64,000 bases of DNA from Salvelinus alpinus (taxonomy: Eukaryota > Chordata > Actinopteri > Salmoniformes > Salmonidae): the NCBI RefSeq assembly GCF_045679555.1, contig NC_092091.1:13169918-13233917 (forward strand), read 5' to 3'. Of the stretch, positions 25,299 to 40,400 are shown piece by piece. Both the position numbers and the translations under genes were made by a program. Numbering within the stretch: position 1 is the stretch's first letter; every line of letters begins with the position of its first letter. The notes below the pieces were generated by a model, which worked only from the letters and a program-made list of their open reading frames with translations, was not told the origin of the DNA and did not search any database.

Positions 25299-26432
25299 GA
25301 GATGAAGGAAGCTGATGGGCTGGTAACTTATGTTGTGGGGGAGATGAAGGAAGCTGATGGGCTGGTAACTTATGTTGTGGGGGCGATGAAGGAAGCTGAT
25401 GGGCTGGTAACTTATGTTGTGGGGGAGATGAAGGAAGCTGATGGGCTGGTAACTTATGTTGTGGGGGAGATGAAGGAAGCTGATGGGCTGGTAACTTATG
25501 TTGTGGGGGAGATGAAGGAAGCTGATGGGCTGGTAACTTATGTTGTGGGGGAGATGAAGGAAGCTGATGGGCTGGTAACTTATGTTGTGGGGGAGATGAA
25601 GGAAGCTGATGGGCTGGTAACTTATGTTGTGGGGGAGATGAAGGAAGCTGATGGGCTGGTAACTTATGTTGTGGGGGAGATGAAGGAAGCTGATGGGCTG
25701 GTAACTTATGTTGTGGGGGAGATGAAGGAAGCTGATGGGCTGGTAACTTATGTTGTGGGGGAGATGAAGGAAGCTGATGGGCTGGTAACTTATGTTGTGG
25801 GGGAGATGAAGGAAGCTGATGGGCTGGTAACGTATGTTGTGGGGGAGATGAAGGAAGCTGATGGGCTGGTAACTTATGATGTGGGGGAGATGAAGGAAGC
25901 TGATGGGCTGGTAACTTATGTTGTGGGGGAGATGAAGGAAGCTGATGGGCTGGTAACTTATGTTGTGGGGGAGATGAAGGAAGCTGATGGGCTGGTAACT
26001 TATGTTGTGGGGGAGATGAAGGAAGCTGATGGGCTGGTAACTTATGTTGTGGGGGAGATGAAGGAAGCTGATGGGCTGGTAACTTATGTTGTGGGGAGAT
26101 GAGGGAGCCTGATGGGTAGGTAACTTCTGTTGTGGGGGAGATGAGGGAGCCTGATGGGTAGGTAACTTATGTTGTGGGGGAGATGAAGGAAGCTGATGGG
26201 CTGGTAACTTATGATGTGGGGGAGATGAAGGAAGCTGATGGGCAGGTAACTTATGTTGTGGGGAGATGAGGGAGCCTGATGGGTAGGTAACTTATGTTGT
26301 GGGGGAGATGAGGGAGCCTGATGGGTAGGTAACTTCTGTTGTGGGGAGATGAGGGAGTCTGATGGGCGGGTAACTTCTGTTGTGGGGAGATGAGGGAGTC
26401 TGATGGGTAGGTAACTTCTGTTGTGAGGCAGA
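25299..26432 (+). repeat. 42-bp minisatellite, about 27 copies
   Basis: The unit is GAGATGAAGGAAGCTGATGG, then GCTGGTAACTTATGTTGTGGGG. The first 19 or so copies are nearly identical and in frame, translating as a 14-residue repeat (MKEADGLVTYVVGE). Copies after 26095 diverge (GAGGGAGCCTGATGGGTAGG) and lose single bases. The 305-codon open frame through it is a repeat product with no recognised homologue. Confidence 0.96.
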
Positions 26433-27005
26433 TGAGGCAGCAAGCTGTGTAGTTGTAATCTAATTTATAGAGGGCAGAACTCTGTTTTACTGGGTGTTCT
26501 CAGGTTCTGCTCACAGACCTTTCCAAACTCTCTCCGTCACAGAGAAATCAAATTGACATTTCCCTGGCCTTTCATAAACTCTCATCTGTCTACAGGCCTT
26601 GGAGAATAGTTTGAACCACAGCCCAGCAGGCAGAGCTACACACAGGCTGTGAAAGGAGCAACTGGCCCAGCCCCCACCAACCAAATGAGTGACATTATCT
26701 ACTATGCTCAAATGTGATAGGCCGAGGGTCATGGTAGGATGAGCACAAGAACTCCACCATCCTCACACTACATCCACCCAAGTGGCATGACACAAATTCT
26801 ATCTTAACTGATAAACAAATCACATTTGCGTAATAAGAGTTTATTTTAATTGAAAAATCCTATTTTAATAGTTCTTGTTGGATTGTGAGTGTTTGTCTCA
26901 TTTTGAAGGTAAAGAAAAAAAGTTATGCAATCTTTTTACGTTGCATGTTGGAATTTACAAGTCCTATGACTGAGTGGAATTTCTTTGAATTGCACTGAAT
27001 TAAAT
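26433..27005. other. No gene recognised
   Basis: Unique-looking sequence with one 73-codon minus-strand open frame (26511-26732) that lacks a recognisable domain. AT-rich from 26760. No RNA gene, exon or known repeat was recognised. Confidence 0.4.
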
Positions 27006-27355
27006 TCTACTTCCTACATAGCATCCTTCAACTCATGCTGCCAAACATACCCTCGTAAAACTGACTATCCTACCGATCCTTGACTTCGGCGATTTAATTT
27101 ACAAAATAGCCTCCAACACTGTACTCAGGAAATTGGATGCAGTCTATCACAGTGCCATCCGTTTTGTCACCAAAGCCCGATATACTACCCACCACTGCGA
27201 CCTGTATGCTCTCGTTAGCTGGCCCTCGCTTCATGCTCGTCGCCAAACCCACTGGCTCCAGGTCATCTATAAGTCTTTACTAGGTAAAGCCCCGCCTTAT
27301 CTCAGCTCACTGGTCACCATAGCAGCACCCACTCGTAGCACGCGCTCCAGCAGTT
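27006..27355 (+). mobile_element. LINE RT C-terminal fragment, plus strand
   Basis: Reads LILDFGDLIYKIAS, then VYHSAIRFVTKARYTTHHC, then SWPSLHARRQTHWLQ and LLGKAPPYLSSL. It is the C-terminal region of a LINE ORF2, in the same general family as the antisense LINE at 9.7-10.1 kb. Both ends are cut. The open frame from 27133 runs beyond the LINE part into unrelated sequence. Confidence 0.75.
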
Positions 27356-27936
27356 TTGTTTTAATCGCTTTGGTGTTATTTTCACAAGCATGTGGTACAT
27401 TTTCACAACTCTTAGTAAAAAACTCCAAACTAGTCACAATTGTAATGCAGCCAGTCTTTCATTCAAAACCATTGTGCATCCGTGTGTATTGTAAACATCT
27501 CTCACCACACAACCATGAATTCTACATATACATTTATTATGAAATAAATGTAATGAGAACATTGGTTTAATCACCAAAACATAATGATATATTTTCAGTT
27601 TAATAGTTTTAACTGCCAGTTGATCCAATAGTAAACGATGCAAGATAAGTGTTTCAAATCGCCCTTAAAAGTGCTGATAGTAATATGCTACAGTACTGTA
27701 AATTACAATTCACATTGGGAAATACATTTATATTACCAAACAAAATTGACAGAAAATCTATAATTTCCATAATATCTATCCAATGTGTAAATAAAGGTGT
27801 GATCAATAAAGATATCCTCCACAATTATTCATGCAAAATAAAGTGTTTATTTTTCAGATATAATTGCAACATAGGTGTAATGTCTGTAATCAGATGTAAG
27901 AAATTAAATGAAACATTAAATTAATGAAAATAAACA
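27356..27936. other. AT-rich sequence, possible 3' region of the DDE element
   Basis: AT-rich sequence with several AATAAA hexamers and no supported coding region. It may be the 3' non-coding part of the IS630-like element whose transposase end lies at 27937-28150 on the minus strand. Confidence 0.35.
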
Positions 27937-28150
27937 ATGTTTAGCACACATTCATTTGCATCAAGCCTATCTGGAACATTTGGCCATAAATTCTCATCCA
28001 CATCAGTGAATGTCCTCATTGTTCATCCACCGCTGGAAAAACATTTTGGCATGGTGAATCAAAGCTTGACATTGGTCTGCACTGATGTCGTCGCATGCCT
28101 CATCCATGGCCAGAAGAAGGGTGGCACACTGTCGTGGAATTATTGTAATC
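27937..28150 (-). pseudogene. IS630-like DDE transposase, C-terminal part
   Basis: The minus strand reads RQCATLLLAMDEACDDISAD, then QCQALIHHAKMFFQRWMNNE and DIH, followed after a one-base slip by DVDENLWPNVPDRLDAN. This is the C-terminal end of a DDE_3-type transposase-like protein found in many fish genomes. The preceding part of the same protein (ending FSAWRWKV in a shifted frame) lies at 42968-43349 on the same strand, so the 14-kb satellite block sits between two halves of one decayed gene. A donor-like GTAAGT follows the upstream half and an acceptor-like ACAG precedes RQCATL's end, so an original intron is possible. Confidence 0.65.
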
Positions 28151-28434
28151 AAAAGGAGAAACCTTAAAATTTCTTCAAAACAAGTCAACTTTATTATTTA
28201 ATTACTGCAGTAATGGAGCTTGTCAACGAGCCCCCCGTAGGTGATTAGTTGAGAGCCCAAACAGCAGGACTAAACCACAGTAGTTTATAGCAAAGTCCAT
28301 CCTCCTGGATGTTCATGACAAACCACAGATGAGAGAATTTATACAAAGGTATATTTTGCTATCATGCAACAGACATCAACATTTACATGGCACCAAATAT
28401 ATGTCTCTAGTTCATTTATTGCTTGCTTTTATAA
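28151..28434. other. No gene recognised, left flank of the satellite
   Basis: AT-rich sequence between the transposase end and the LINE tail at 28435. It carries no supported gene. It may be part of the LINE copy's landing site or of an old intron of the DDE gene. Confidence 0.35.
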
Positions 28435-28468
28435 GCATTTCCATACACTCGTAATAACATCTGCTAAC
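28435..28468 (+). mobile_element. LINE 3'-tail stub on the left of the satellite
   Basis: AAGCATTTCCATACACTCGT and AATAACATCTGCTAAC line up with the LINE tails at 25110-25155 and 60165-60205 (AAGCATTTCGCTACACTCGC type). The first satellite unit starts exactly where these tails read CATGTGTATGTGACCAAT. Confidence 0.85.
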
Positions 28469-31400
28469 CATGTGTATGTGACCAATAAAACCATGTGTAT
28501 GTGACCAATAAAACCATGCGTATGTGACCAATAAAACCATGTGTATGTGACCAATAAAACCATGCCTAAGTGACCAATAAAACCATGTGTATGTGACCAA
28601 TAAAACCATGTGTATGTGACCAATAAAACCATGTGTATGTAACCAATAAAACCATGTGTATGTGACCAATAAAACCATGTGTATGTGACCAATAAAACCA
28701 TGTGTATGTGACCAATAAAACCATGTGTATGTGACCAATAAAACCATGCGTATGTGACCAATAAAACCATGTGTATGTGACCAATAAAACCATGCGTATG
28801 TGACCAATAAAACCATGCGTATGTGACCAATAAAACCCTGTGTATGTGACCAATAAAACCATGTGTATGTGACCAATAAAACCATGTGTATGTGACCAAT
28901 AAAACCATATGTATGTGACCAATAAAACCATGTGTATGTGACCAATAAAACCATGCGTATGTGACCAATAAAACCATGCGTATGTGACCAATAAAACCAT
29001 GCGTATGTGACCAATAAAACCATGCGTATGTGACCAATAAAACCATGTGTATGTGACCAATAAAACCATGTGTATGTGACCAATAAAACCATGTGTATGT
29101 GACCAATAAAACCATGTGTATGTGACCAATAAAACCATGTGTATGTGACCAATAAAACCATGTGTATGTGACCAATAAAACCATGTGTATGTGACCAATA
29201 AAACCATGCCTAAGTGACCAATAAAACCATGCGTATGTGACCAACAAAACCATGCGTATGTGACCAATAAAACCATGTGTATGTGACCAATAAAACCATG
29301 TGTATGTGACCAATAAAACCATATGTATGTGACCAATAAAACCATGTGTATGTGACCAATAAAACCATGCGTATGTGACCAATAAAACCATGCGTATGTG
29401 ACCAATAAAACCATGTGTATGTGACCAATAAAACCATGCGTATGTGACCAATAAAACCATGTGTATGTGACCAATAAAACCATGTGTATGTGACCAATAA
29501 AACCATGTGTATGTGACCAATAAAACCATGTGTATGTGACCAATAAAACCATGTGTATGTGACCAATAAAACCATGTGTATGTGACCAATAAAACCATGT
29601 GTATGTGACCAATAAAACCATGCCTAAGTGACCAATAAAACCATGCGTATGTGACCAACAAAACCATGCGTATGTGACCAATAAAACCATGTGTATGTGA
29701 CCAATAAAACCATGTGTATGTGACCAATAAAACCATGTGTATGTGACCAATAAAACCATGTGTATGTGACCAATAAAACCATGTGTATGTGACCAATAAA
29801 ACCATGTGTATGTGACCAATAAAACCATGTGTATGTGACCAATAAAACCATGTGTATGTGACCAATAAAACCATGTGTATGTGACCAATAAAACCATGTG
29901 TATGTGACCAATAAAACCATATGTATGTGACCAATAAAACCATGTGTATGTGACCAATAAAACCATGTGTATGTGACCAATAAAACCATGCGTATGTGAC
30001 CAATAAAACCATGCGTATGTGACCAATAAAACCATATGTATGTGACCAATAAAACCATGTGTATGTGACCAATAAAACCATGTGTATGTGACCAATAAAA
30101 CCATGTGTATGTGACCAATAAAACCATGTGTATGTGACCAATAAAACCATGTGTATGTGACCAATAAAACCATGCGTATGTGACCAATAAAACCATGTGT
30201 ATGTGACCAATAAAACCATGTGTATGTGACCAATAAAACCATGTGTATGTGACCAATAAAACCATGTGTATGTGACCAATAAAACCATGTGTATGTGACC
30301 AATAAAACCATGTGTATGTGACCAATAAAACCATGTGTATGTGACCAATAAAACCATATGTATGTGACCAATAAAACCATGTGTTTGTGACCAATAAAAC
30401 CCTGTGTATGTGACCAATAAAACCATGTGTATGTGACCAATAAAACCATGTGTATGTGACCAATAAAACCATGCGTATGTGACCAATAAAACCATGTGTA
30501 TGTGACCAATAAAACCATGTGTATGTGACCAATAAAACCATGCGTATGTGACCAATAAAACCATGTGTATGTGACCAATAAAACCATGCGTATGTGACCA
30601 ATAAAACCATGCGTATGTGACCAATAAAACCCTGTGTATGTGACCAATAAAACCATGTGTATGTGACCAATAAAACCATGTGTATGTGACCAATAAAACC
30701 ATATGTATGTGACCAATAAAACCATGTGTATGTGACCAATAAAACCATGCGTATGTGACCAATAAAACCATGCGTATGTGACCAATAAAACCATGCGTAT
30801 GTGACCAATAAAACCATGCGTATGTGACCAATAAAACCATGTGTATGTGACCAATAAAACCATGTGTATGTGACCAATAAAACCATGTGTATGTGACCAA
30901 TAAAACCATATGTATGTGACCAATAAAACCATGTGTTTGTGACCAATAAAACCCTGTGTATGTGACCAATAAAACCATGTGTATGTGACCAATAAAACCA
31001 TGTGTATGTGACCAATAAAACCATGCGTATGTGACCAATAAAACCATGTGTATGTGACCAATAAAACCATGTGTATGTGACCAATAAAACCATGCGTATG
31101 TGACCAATAAAACCATGTGTATGTGACCAATAAAACCATGCGTATGTGACCAATAAAACCATGCGTATGTGACCAATAAAACCCTGTGTATGTGACCAAT
31201 AAAACCATGTGTATGTGACCAATAAAACCATGTGTATGTGACCAATAAAACCATATGTATGTGACCAATAAAACCATGTGTATGTGACCAATAAAACCAT
31301 GCGTATGTGACCAATAAAACCATGCGTATGTGACCAATAAAACCATGCGTATGTGACCAATAAAACCATGCGTATGTGACCAATAAAACCATGTGTATGT

Positions 31401-34400
31401 GACCAATAAAACCATGTGTATGTGACCAATAAAACCATGTGTATGTGACCAATAAAACCATGTGTATGTGACCAATAAAACCATGTGTATGTGACCAATA
31501 AAACCATGTGTATGTGACCAATAAAACCATGTGTATGTGACCAATAAAACCATGCCTAAGTGACCAATAAAACCATGCGTATGTGACCAACAAAACCATG
31601 CGTATGTGACCAATAAAACCATGTGTATGTGACCAATAAAACCATGTGTATGTGACCAATAAAACCATATGTATGTGACCAATAAAACCATGTGTATGTG
31701 ACCAATAAAACCATGCGTATGTGACCAATAAAACCATGCGTATGTGACCAATAAAACCATGTGTATGTGACCAATAAAACCATGCGTATGTGACCAATAA
31801 AACCATGTGTATGTGACCAATAAAACCATGTGTATGTGACCAATAAAACCATGTGTATGTGACCAATAAAACCATGTGTATGTGACCAATAAAACCATGT
31901 GTATGTGACCAATAAAACCATGTGTATGTGACCAATAAAACCATGTGTATGTGACCAATAAAACCATGCCTAAGTGACCAATAAAACCATGCGTATGTGA
32001 CCAACAAAACCATGCGTATGTGACCAATAAAACCATGTGTATGTGACCAATAAAACCATGTGTATGTGACCAATAAAACCATGTGTATGTGACCAATAAA
32101 ACCATGTGTATGTGACCAATAAAACCATGTGTATGTGACCAATAAAACCATGTGTATGTGACCAATAAAACCATGTGTATGTGACCAATAAAACCATGTG
32201 TATGTGACCAATAAAACCATGTGTATGTGACCAATAAAACCATGTGTATGTGACCAATAAAACCATACGTATGTGACCAATAAAACCATGTGTATGTGAC
32301 CAATAAAACCATGTGTATGTGACCAATAAAACCATGCGTATGTGACCAATAAAACCATGCGTATGTGACCAATAAAACCATATGTATGTGACCAATAAAA
32401 CCATGTGTATGTGACCAATAAAACCATGTGTATGTGACCAATAAAACCATGTGTATGTGACCAATAAAACCATGTGTATGTGACCAATAAAACCATGTGT
32501 ATGTGACCAATAAAACCATGCGTATGTGACCAATAAAACCATGTGTATGTGACCAATAAAACCATGTGTATGTGACCAATAAAACCATGTGTATGTGACC
32601 AATAAAACCATGTGTATGTGACCAATAAAACCATGTGTATGTGACCAATAAAACCATGTGTATGTGACCAATAAAACCATGTGTATGTGACCAATAAAAC
32701 CATATGTATGTGACCAATAAAACCATGTGTTTGTGACCAATAAAACCCTGTGTATGTGACCAATAAAACCATGTGTATGTGACCAATAAAACCATGTGTA
32801 TGTGACCAATAAAACCATGTGTATGTGACCAATAAAACCATGTGTATGTGACCAATAAAACCATGTGTATGTGACCAATAAAACCATGTGTATGTGACCA
32901 ATAAAACCATGCGTATGTGACCAATAAAACCATGCGTATGTGACCAATAAAACCATATGTATGTGACCAATAAAACCATGTGTATGTGACCAATAAAACC
33001 ATGTGTATGTGACCAATAAAACCATGTGTATGTGACCAATAAAACCATGTGTATGTGACCAATAAAACCATGTGTATGTGACCAATAAAACCATGCGTAT
33101 GTGACCAATAAAACCATGTGTATGTGACCAATAAAACCATGTGTATGTGACCAATAAAACCATGTGTATGTGACCAATAAAACCATGTGTATGTGACCAA
33201 TAAAACCATGTGTATGTGACCAATAAAACCATGTGTATGTGACCAATAAAACCATGTGTATGTGACCAATAAAACCATATGTATGTGACCAATAAAACCA
33301 TGTGTATGTGACCAATAAAACCATGTGTATGTGACCAATAAAACCATGTGTATGTGACCAATAAAACCATGTGTATGTGACCAATAAAACCATGTGTATG
33401 TGACCAATAAAACCATGTGTATGTGACCAATAAAACCATGTGTATGTGACCAATAAAACCATGTGTATGTGACCAATAAAACCATATATATGTGACCAAT
33501 AAAACCATGCGTATGTGACCAATAAAACCATGCCTAAGTGACCAATAAAACCATGTGTATGTGACCAATAAAACCATGTGTATGTGACCAATAAAACCAT
33601 GTGTATGTGACCAATAAAACCATGTGTATGTGACCAATAAAACCATGTGTATGTGACCAATAAAACCATATGTATGTGACCAATAAAACCATGCGTATGT
33701 GACCAATAAAACCATGTGTATGTGACCAATAAAACCATGTGTATGTGACCAATAAAACCATGTGTATGTGACCAATAAAACCATGTGTATGTGACCAATA
33801 AAACCATGTGTATGTGACCAATAAAACCATATGTATGTGACCAATAAAACCATGTGTATGTGACCAATAAAACCATGTGTATGTGACCAATAAAACCATG
33901 TGTATGTGACCAATAAAACCATGTGTATGTGACCAATAAAACCATGCCTAAGTGACCAATAAAACCATGCGTATGTGACCAACAAAACCATGCGTATGTG
34001 ACCAATAAAACCATGTGTATGTGACCAATAAAACCATGTGTATGTGACCAATAAAACCATGTGTATGTGACCAATAAAACCATGTGTATGTGACCAATAA
34101 AACCATGTGTATGTGACCAATAAAACCATGTGTATGTGACCAATAAAACCATGTGTATGTGACCAATAAAACCATGTGTATGTGACCAATAAAACCATGT
34201 GTATGTGACCAATAAAACCATGTGTATGTGACCAATAAAACCATATGTATGTGACCAATAAAACCATGTGTATGTGACCAATAAAACCATGTGTATGTGA
34301 CCAATAAAACCATGCGTATGTGACCAATAAAACCATGCGTATGTGACCAATAAAACCATATGTATGTGACCAATAAAACCATGTGTATGTGACCAATAAA

Positions 34401-37400
34401 ACCATGTGTATGTGACCAATAAAACCATGTGTATGTGACCAATAAAACCATGTGTATGTGACCAATAAAACCATGTGTATGTGACCAATAAAACCATGCG
34501 TATGTGACCAATAAAACCATGTGTATGTGACCAATAAAACCATGTGTATGTGACCAATAAAACCATGTGTATGTGACCAATAAAACCATGTGTATGTGAC
34601 CAATAAAACCATGTGTATGTGACCAATAAAACCATGTGTATGTGACCAATAAAACCATGTGTATGTGACCAATAAAACCATATGTATGTGACCAATAAAA
34701 CCATGTGTATGTGACCAATAAAACCCTGTGTATGTGACCAATAAAACCATGTGTATGTGACCAATAAAACCATATGTATGTGACCAATAAAACCATGTGT
34801 ATGTGACCAATAAAACCATGTGTATGTGACCAATAAAACCATGTGTATGTGACCAATAAAACCATGTGTATGTGACCAATAAAACCATGTGTATGTGACC
34901 AATAAAACCATGCGTATGTGACCAATAAAACCATGCGTATGTGACCAATAAAACCATATGTATGTGACCAATAAAACCATGTGTATGTGACCAATAAAAC
35001 CATGTGTATGTGACCAATAAAACCATGTGTATGTGACCAATAAAACCATGTGTATGTGACCAATAAAACCATGTGTATGTGACCAATAAAACCATGCGTA
35101 TGTGACCAATAAAACCATGTGTATGTGACCAATAAAACCATGTGTATGTGACCAATAAAACCATGTGTATGTGACCAATAAAACCATGTGTATGTGACCA
35201 ATAAAACCATGTGTATGTGATCAATAAAACCATGTGTATGTGACCAATAAAACCATGTGTATGTGACCAATAAAACCATATGTATGTGACCAATAAAACC
35301 ATGTGTATGTGACCAATAAAACCCTGTGTATGTGACCAATAAAACCATGTGTATGTGACCAATAAAACCATATGTATGTGACCAATAAAACCATGTGTAT
35401 GTGACCAATAAAACCATGTGTATGTGACCAATAAAACCATGTGTATGTGACCAATAAAACCATGTGTATGTGACCAATAAAACCATGTGTATGTGACCAA
35501 TAAAACCATGTGTATGTGACCAATAAAACCATGTGTATGTGACCAATAAAACCATGTGTATGTGACCAATAAAACCATATATATGTGACCAATAAAACCA
35601 TGCGTATGTGACCAATAAAACCATGCCTAAGTGACCAATAAAACCATGTGTATGTGACCAATAAAACCATGTGTATGTGACCAATAAAACCATGTGTATG
35701 TGACCAATAAAACCATGTGTATGTGACCAATAAAACCATGTGTATGTGACCAATAAAACCATATGTATGTGACCAATAAAACCATGCGTATGTGACCAAT
35801 AAAACCATGTGTATGTGACCAATAAAACCATGTGTATGTGACCAATAAAACCATGTGTATGTGACCAATAAAACCATGTGTATGTGACCAATAAAACCAT
35901 GTGTATGTGACCAATAAAACCATATGTATGTGACCAATAAAACCATGTGTATGTGACCAATAAAACCATGTGTATGTGACCAATAAAACCATGTGTATGT
36001 GACCAATAAAACCATATATATGTGACCAATAAAACCATGCGTATGTGACCAATAAAACCATGCCTAAGTGACCAATAAAACCATGTGTATGTGACCAATA
36101 AAACCATGTGTATGTGACCAATAAAACCATGTGTATGTGACCAATAAAACCATGTGTATGTGACCAATAAAACCATGTGTATGTGACCAATAAAACCATA
36201 TGTATGTGACCAATAAAACCATGCGTATGTGACCAATAAAACCATGTGTATGTGACCAATAAAACCATGTGTATGTGACCAATAAAACCATGTGTATGTG
36301 ACCAATAAAACCATGTGTATGTGACCAATAAAACCATGTGTATGTGACCAATAAAACCATATGTATGTGACCAATAAAACCATGTGTATGTGACCAATAA
36401 AACCATGTGTATGTGACCAATAAAACCCTGTGTATGTGACCAATAAAACCATGTGTATGTGACCAATAAAACCATATTTATGTGACCAATAAAACCATGT
36501 GTATGTGACCAATAAAACCATGTGTATGTGACCAATAAAACCATGTGTATGTGACCAATAAAACCATGTGTATGTGACCAATAAAACCATGTGTATGTGA
36601 CCAATAAAACCATGTGTATGTGACCAATAAAACCATGTGTATGTGACCAATAAAACCATGTGTATGTGACCAATAAAACCATGTGTATGTGACCAATAAA
36701 ACCATATATATGTGACCAATAAAACCATGCGTATGTGACCAATAAAACCATGCCTAAGTGACCAATAAAACCATGTGTATGTGACCAATAAAACCATGTG
36801 TATGTGACCAATAAAACCATGTGTATGTGACCAATAAAACCATGTGTATGTGACCAATAAAACCATGTGTATGTGACCAATAAAACCATATGTATGTGAC
36901 CAATAAAACCATGCGTATGTGACCAATAAAACCATGTGTATGTGACCAATAAAACCATGTGTATGTGACCAATAAAACCATGTGTATGTGACCAATAAAA
37001 CCATGTGTATGTGACCAATAAAACCATGTGTATGTGACCAATAAAACCATATGTATGTGACCAATAAAACCATGTGTATGTGACCAATAAAACCATGTGT
37101 ATGTGACCAATAAAACCATGCGTATGTGACCAATAAAACCATGCGTATGTGACCAATAAAACCATGCGTATGTGACCAATAAAACCATGCGTATGTGACC
37201 AATAAAACCATGTGTATGTGACCAATAAAACCATGTGTATGTGACCAATAAAACCATGTGTATGTGACCAATAAAACCATATGTATGTGACCAATAAAAC
37301 CATGTGTATGTGACCAATAAAACCATGTGTATGTGACCAATAAAACCATGCGTATGTGACCAATAAAACCATGCGTATGTGACCAATAAAACCATGCGTA

Positions 37401-40400
37401 TGTGACCAATAAAACCATGCGTATGTGACCAATAAAACCATGCGTATGTGACCAATAAAACCATGTGTATGTGACCAATAAAACCATATGTATGTGACCA
37501 ATAAAACCATGTGTATGTGACCAATAAAACCATGTGTATGTGACCAATAAAACCATGTGTATGTGACCAATAAAACCATGTGTATGTGACCAATAAAACC
37601 ATGTGTATGTGACCAATAAAACCATGCGTATGTGACCAATAAAACCATGCGTATGTGACCAATAAAACCATGCGTATGTGACCAATAAAACCATGCGTAT
37701 GTGACCAATAAAACCATGTGTATGTGACCAATAAAACCATGTGTATGTGACCAATAAAACCATGTGTATGTGACCAATAAAACCATATGTATGTGACCAA
37801 TAAAACCATGTGTATGTGACCAATAAAACCATGTGTATGTGACCAATAAAACCATGCGTATGTGACCAATAAAACCATGCGTATGTGACCAATAAAACCA
37901 TGCGTATGTGACCAATAAAACCATGCGTATGTGACCAATAAAACCATGCGTATGTGACCAATAAAACCATGTGTATGTGACCAATAAAACCATATGTATG
38001 TGACCAATAAAACCATGTGTATGTGACCAATAAAACCATGTGTATGTGACCAATAAAACCATGTGTATGTGACCAATAAAACCATGTGTATGTGACCAAT
38101 AAAACCATGTGTATGTGACCAATAAAACCATGCGTATGTGACCAATAAAACCATGTGTATGTGACCAATAAAACCATGTGTATGTGACCAATAAAACCAT
38201 GTGTATGTGACCAATAAAACCATGTGTATGTGACCAATAAAACTATGTGTATGTGACCAATAAAACCATGTGTATGTGACCAATAAAACCATGTGTATGT
38301 GACCAATAAAACCATGTGTATGTGACCAATAAAACCATATGTATGTGACCAATAAAACCATGTGTATGTGACCAATAAAACCCTGTGTATGTGACCAATA
38401 AAACCATGTGTATGTGACCAATAAAACCATATGTATGTGACCAATAAAACCATGTGTATGTGACCAATAAAACCATGTGTATGTGACCAATAAAACCATG
38501 TGTATGTGACCAATAAAACCATGTGTATGTGACCAATAAAACCATGTGTATGTGACCAATAAAACCATGTGTATGTGACCAATAAAACCATGTGTATGTG
38601 ACCAATAAAACCATGTGTATGTGACCAATAAAACCATGTGTATGTGACCAATAAAGCCATGTGTATGTGACCAATAAAACCATATGTATGTGACCAATAA
38701 AACCATGTGTATGTGACCAATAAAACCATATGTATGTGACCAATAAAACCATGTGTATGTGACCAATAAAACCATGTGTATGTGACCAATAAAACCATGT
38801 GTATGTGACCAATAAAACCATGTGTATGTGACCAATAAAACCCTGTGTATGTGACCAATAAAACCATGTGTATGTGACCAATAAAACCATGCGTATGTGA
38901 CCAATAAAACCATGCCTAAGTGACCAATAAAACCATGTGTATGTGACCAATAAAACCATGTGTATGTGACCAATAAAACCATGTGTATGTGACCAATAAA
39001 ACCATGTGTATGTGACCAATAAAACCATATGTATGTGACCAATAAAACCATGTGTATGTGACCAATAAAACCATGTGTATGTGACCAATAAAACCATGTG
39101 TATGTGACCAATAAAACCATGTGTATGTGACCAATAAAACCCTGTGTATGTGACCAATAAAACCATGTGTATGTGACCAATAAAACCATGCGTATGTGAC
39201 CAATAAAACCATGCCTAAGTGACCAATAAAACCATGTGTATGTGACCAATAAAACCATGTGTATGTGACCAATAAAACCATGTGTATGTGACCAATAAAA
39301 CCATGTGTATGTGACCAATAAAACCATGTGTATGTGACCAATAAAACCATATGTATGTGACCAATAAAACCATGCGTATGTGACCAATAAAACCATGTGT
39401 ATGTGACCAATAAAACCATGTGTATGTGACCAATAAAACCATGTGTATGTGACCAATAAAACCATGTGTATGTGACCAATAAAACCATGTGTATGTGACC
39501 AATAAAACCATATGTATGTGACCAATAAAACCATGTGTATGTGACCAATAAAACCATGTGTATGTGACCAATAAAACCATGCGTATGTGACCAATAAAAC
39601 CATGTGTATGTGACCAATAAAACCATGTGTATGTGACCAATAAAACCATGTGTATGTGACCAATAAAACCATGTGTATGTGACCAATAAAACCATGCGTA
39701 TGTGACCAATAAAACCATGTGTATGTGACCAATAAAACCATGTGTATGTGACCAATAAAACCATGTGTATGTGACCAATAAAACCATGTGTATGTGACCA
39801 ATAAAACCACGTGTATGTGACCAATAAAACCATGTGTATGTGACCAATAAAACCATGTGTATGTGACCAATAAAACCATATGTATGTGACCAATAAAACC
39901 ATGTGTATGTGACCAATAAAACCCTGTGTATGTGACCAATAAAACCATGTGTATGTGACCAATAAAACCATATGTATGTGACCAATAAAACCATGTGTAT
40001 GTGACCAATAAAACCATGTGTATGTGACCAATAAAACCATGTGTATGTGACCAATAAAACCATGTGTATGTGACCAATAAAACCATGTGTATGTGACCAA
40101 TAAAACCATGTGTATGTGACCAATAAAACCATGTGTATGTGACCAATAAAACCATGTGTATGTGACCAATAAAACCATGTGTATGTGACCAATAAAGCCA
40201 TGTGTATGTGACCAATAAAACCATATGTATGTGACCAATAAAACCATGTGTATGTGACCAATAAAACCATATGTATGTGACCAATAAAACCATGTGTATG
40301 TGACCAATAAAACCATGTGTATGTGACCAATAAAACCATGTGTATGTGACCAATAAAACCATGTGTATGTGACCAATAAAACCCTGTGTATGTGACCAAT

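Noticed and set aside
25185-26102. 305-codon open frame with a 14-residue repeat (MKEADGLVTYVVGE) as a possible structural protein
   Set aside because: It is the translation of a 42-bp minisatellite. The frame ends as soon as units lose a base, and nothing else supports coding.
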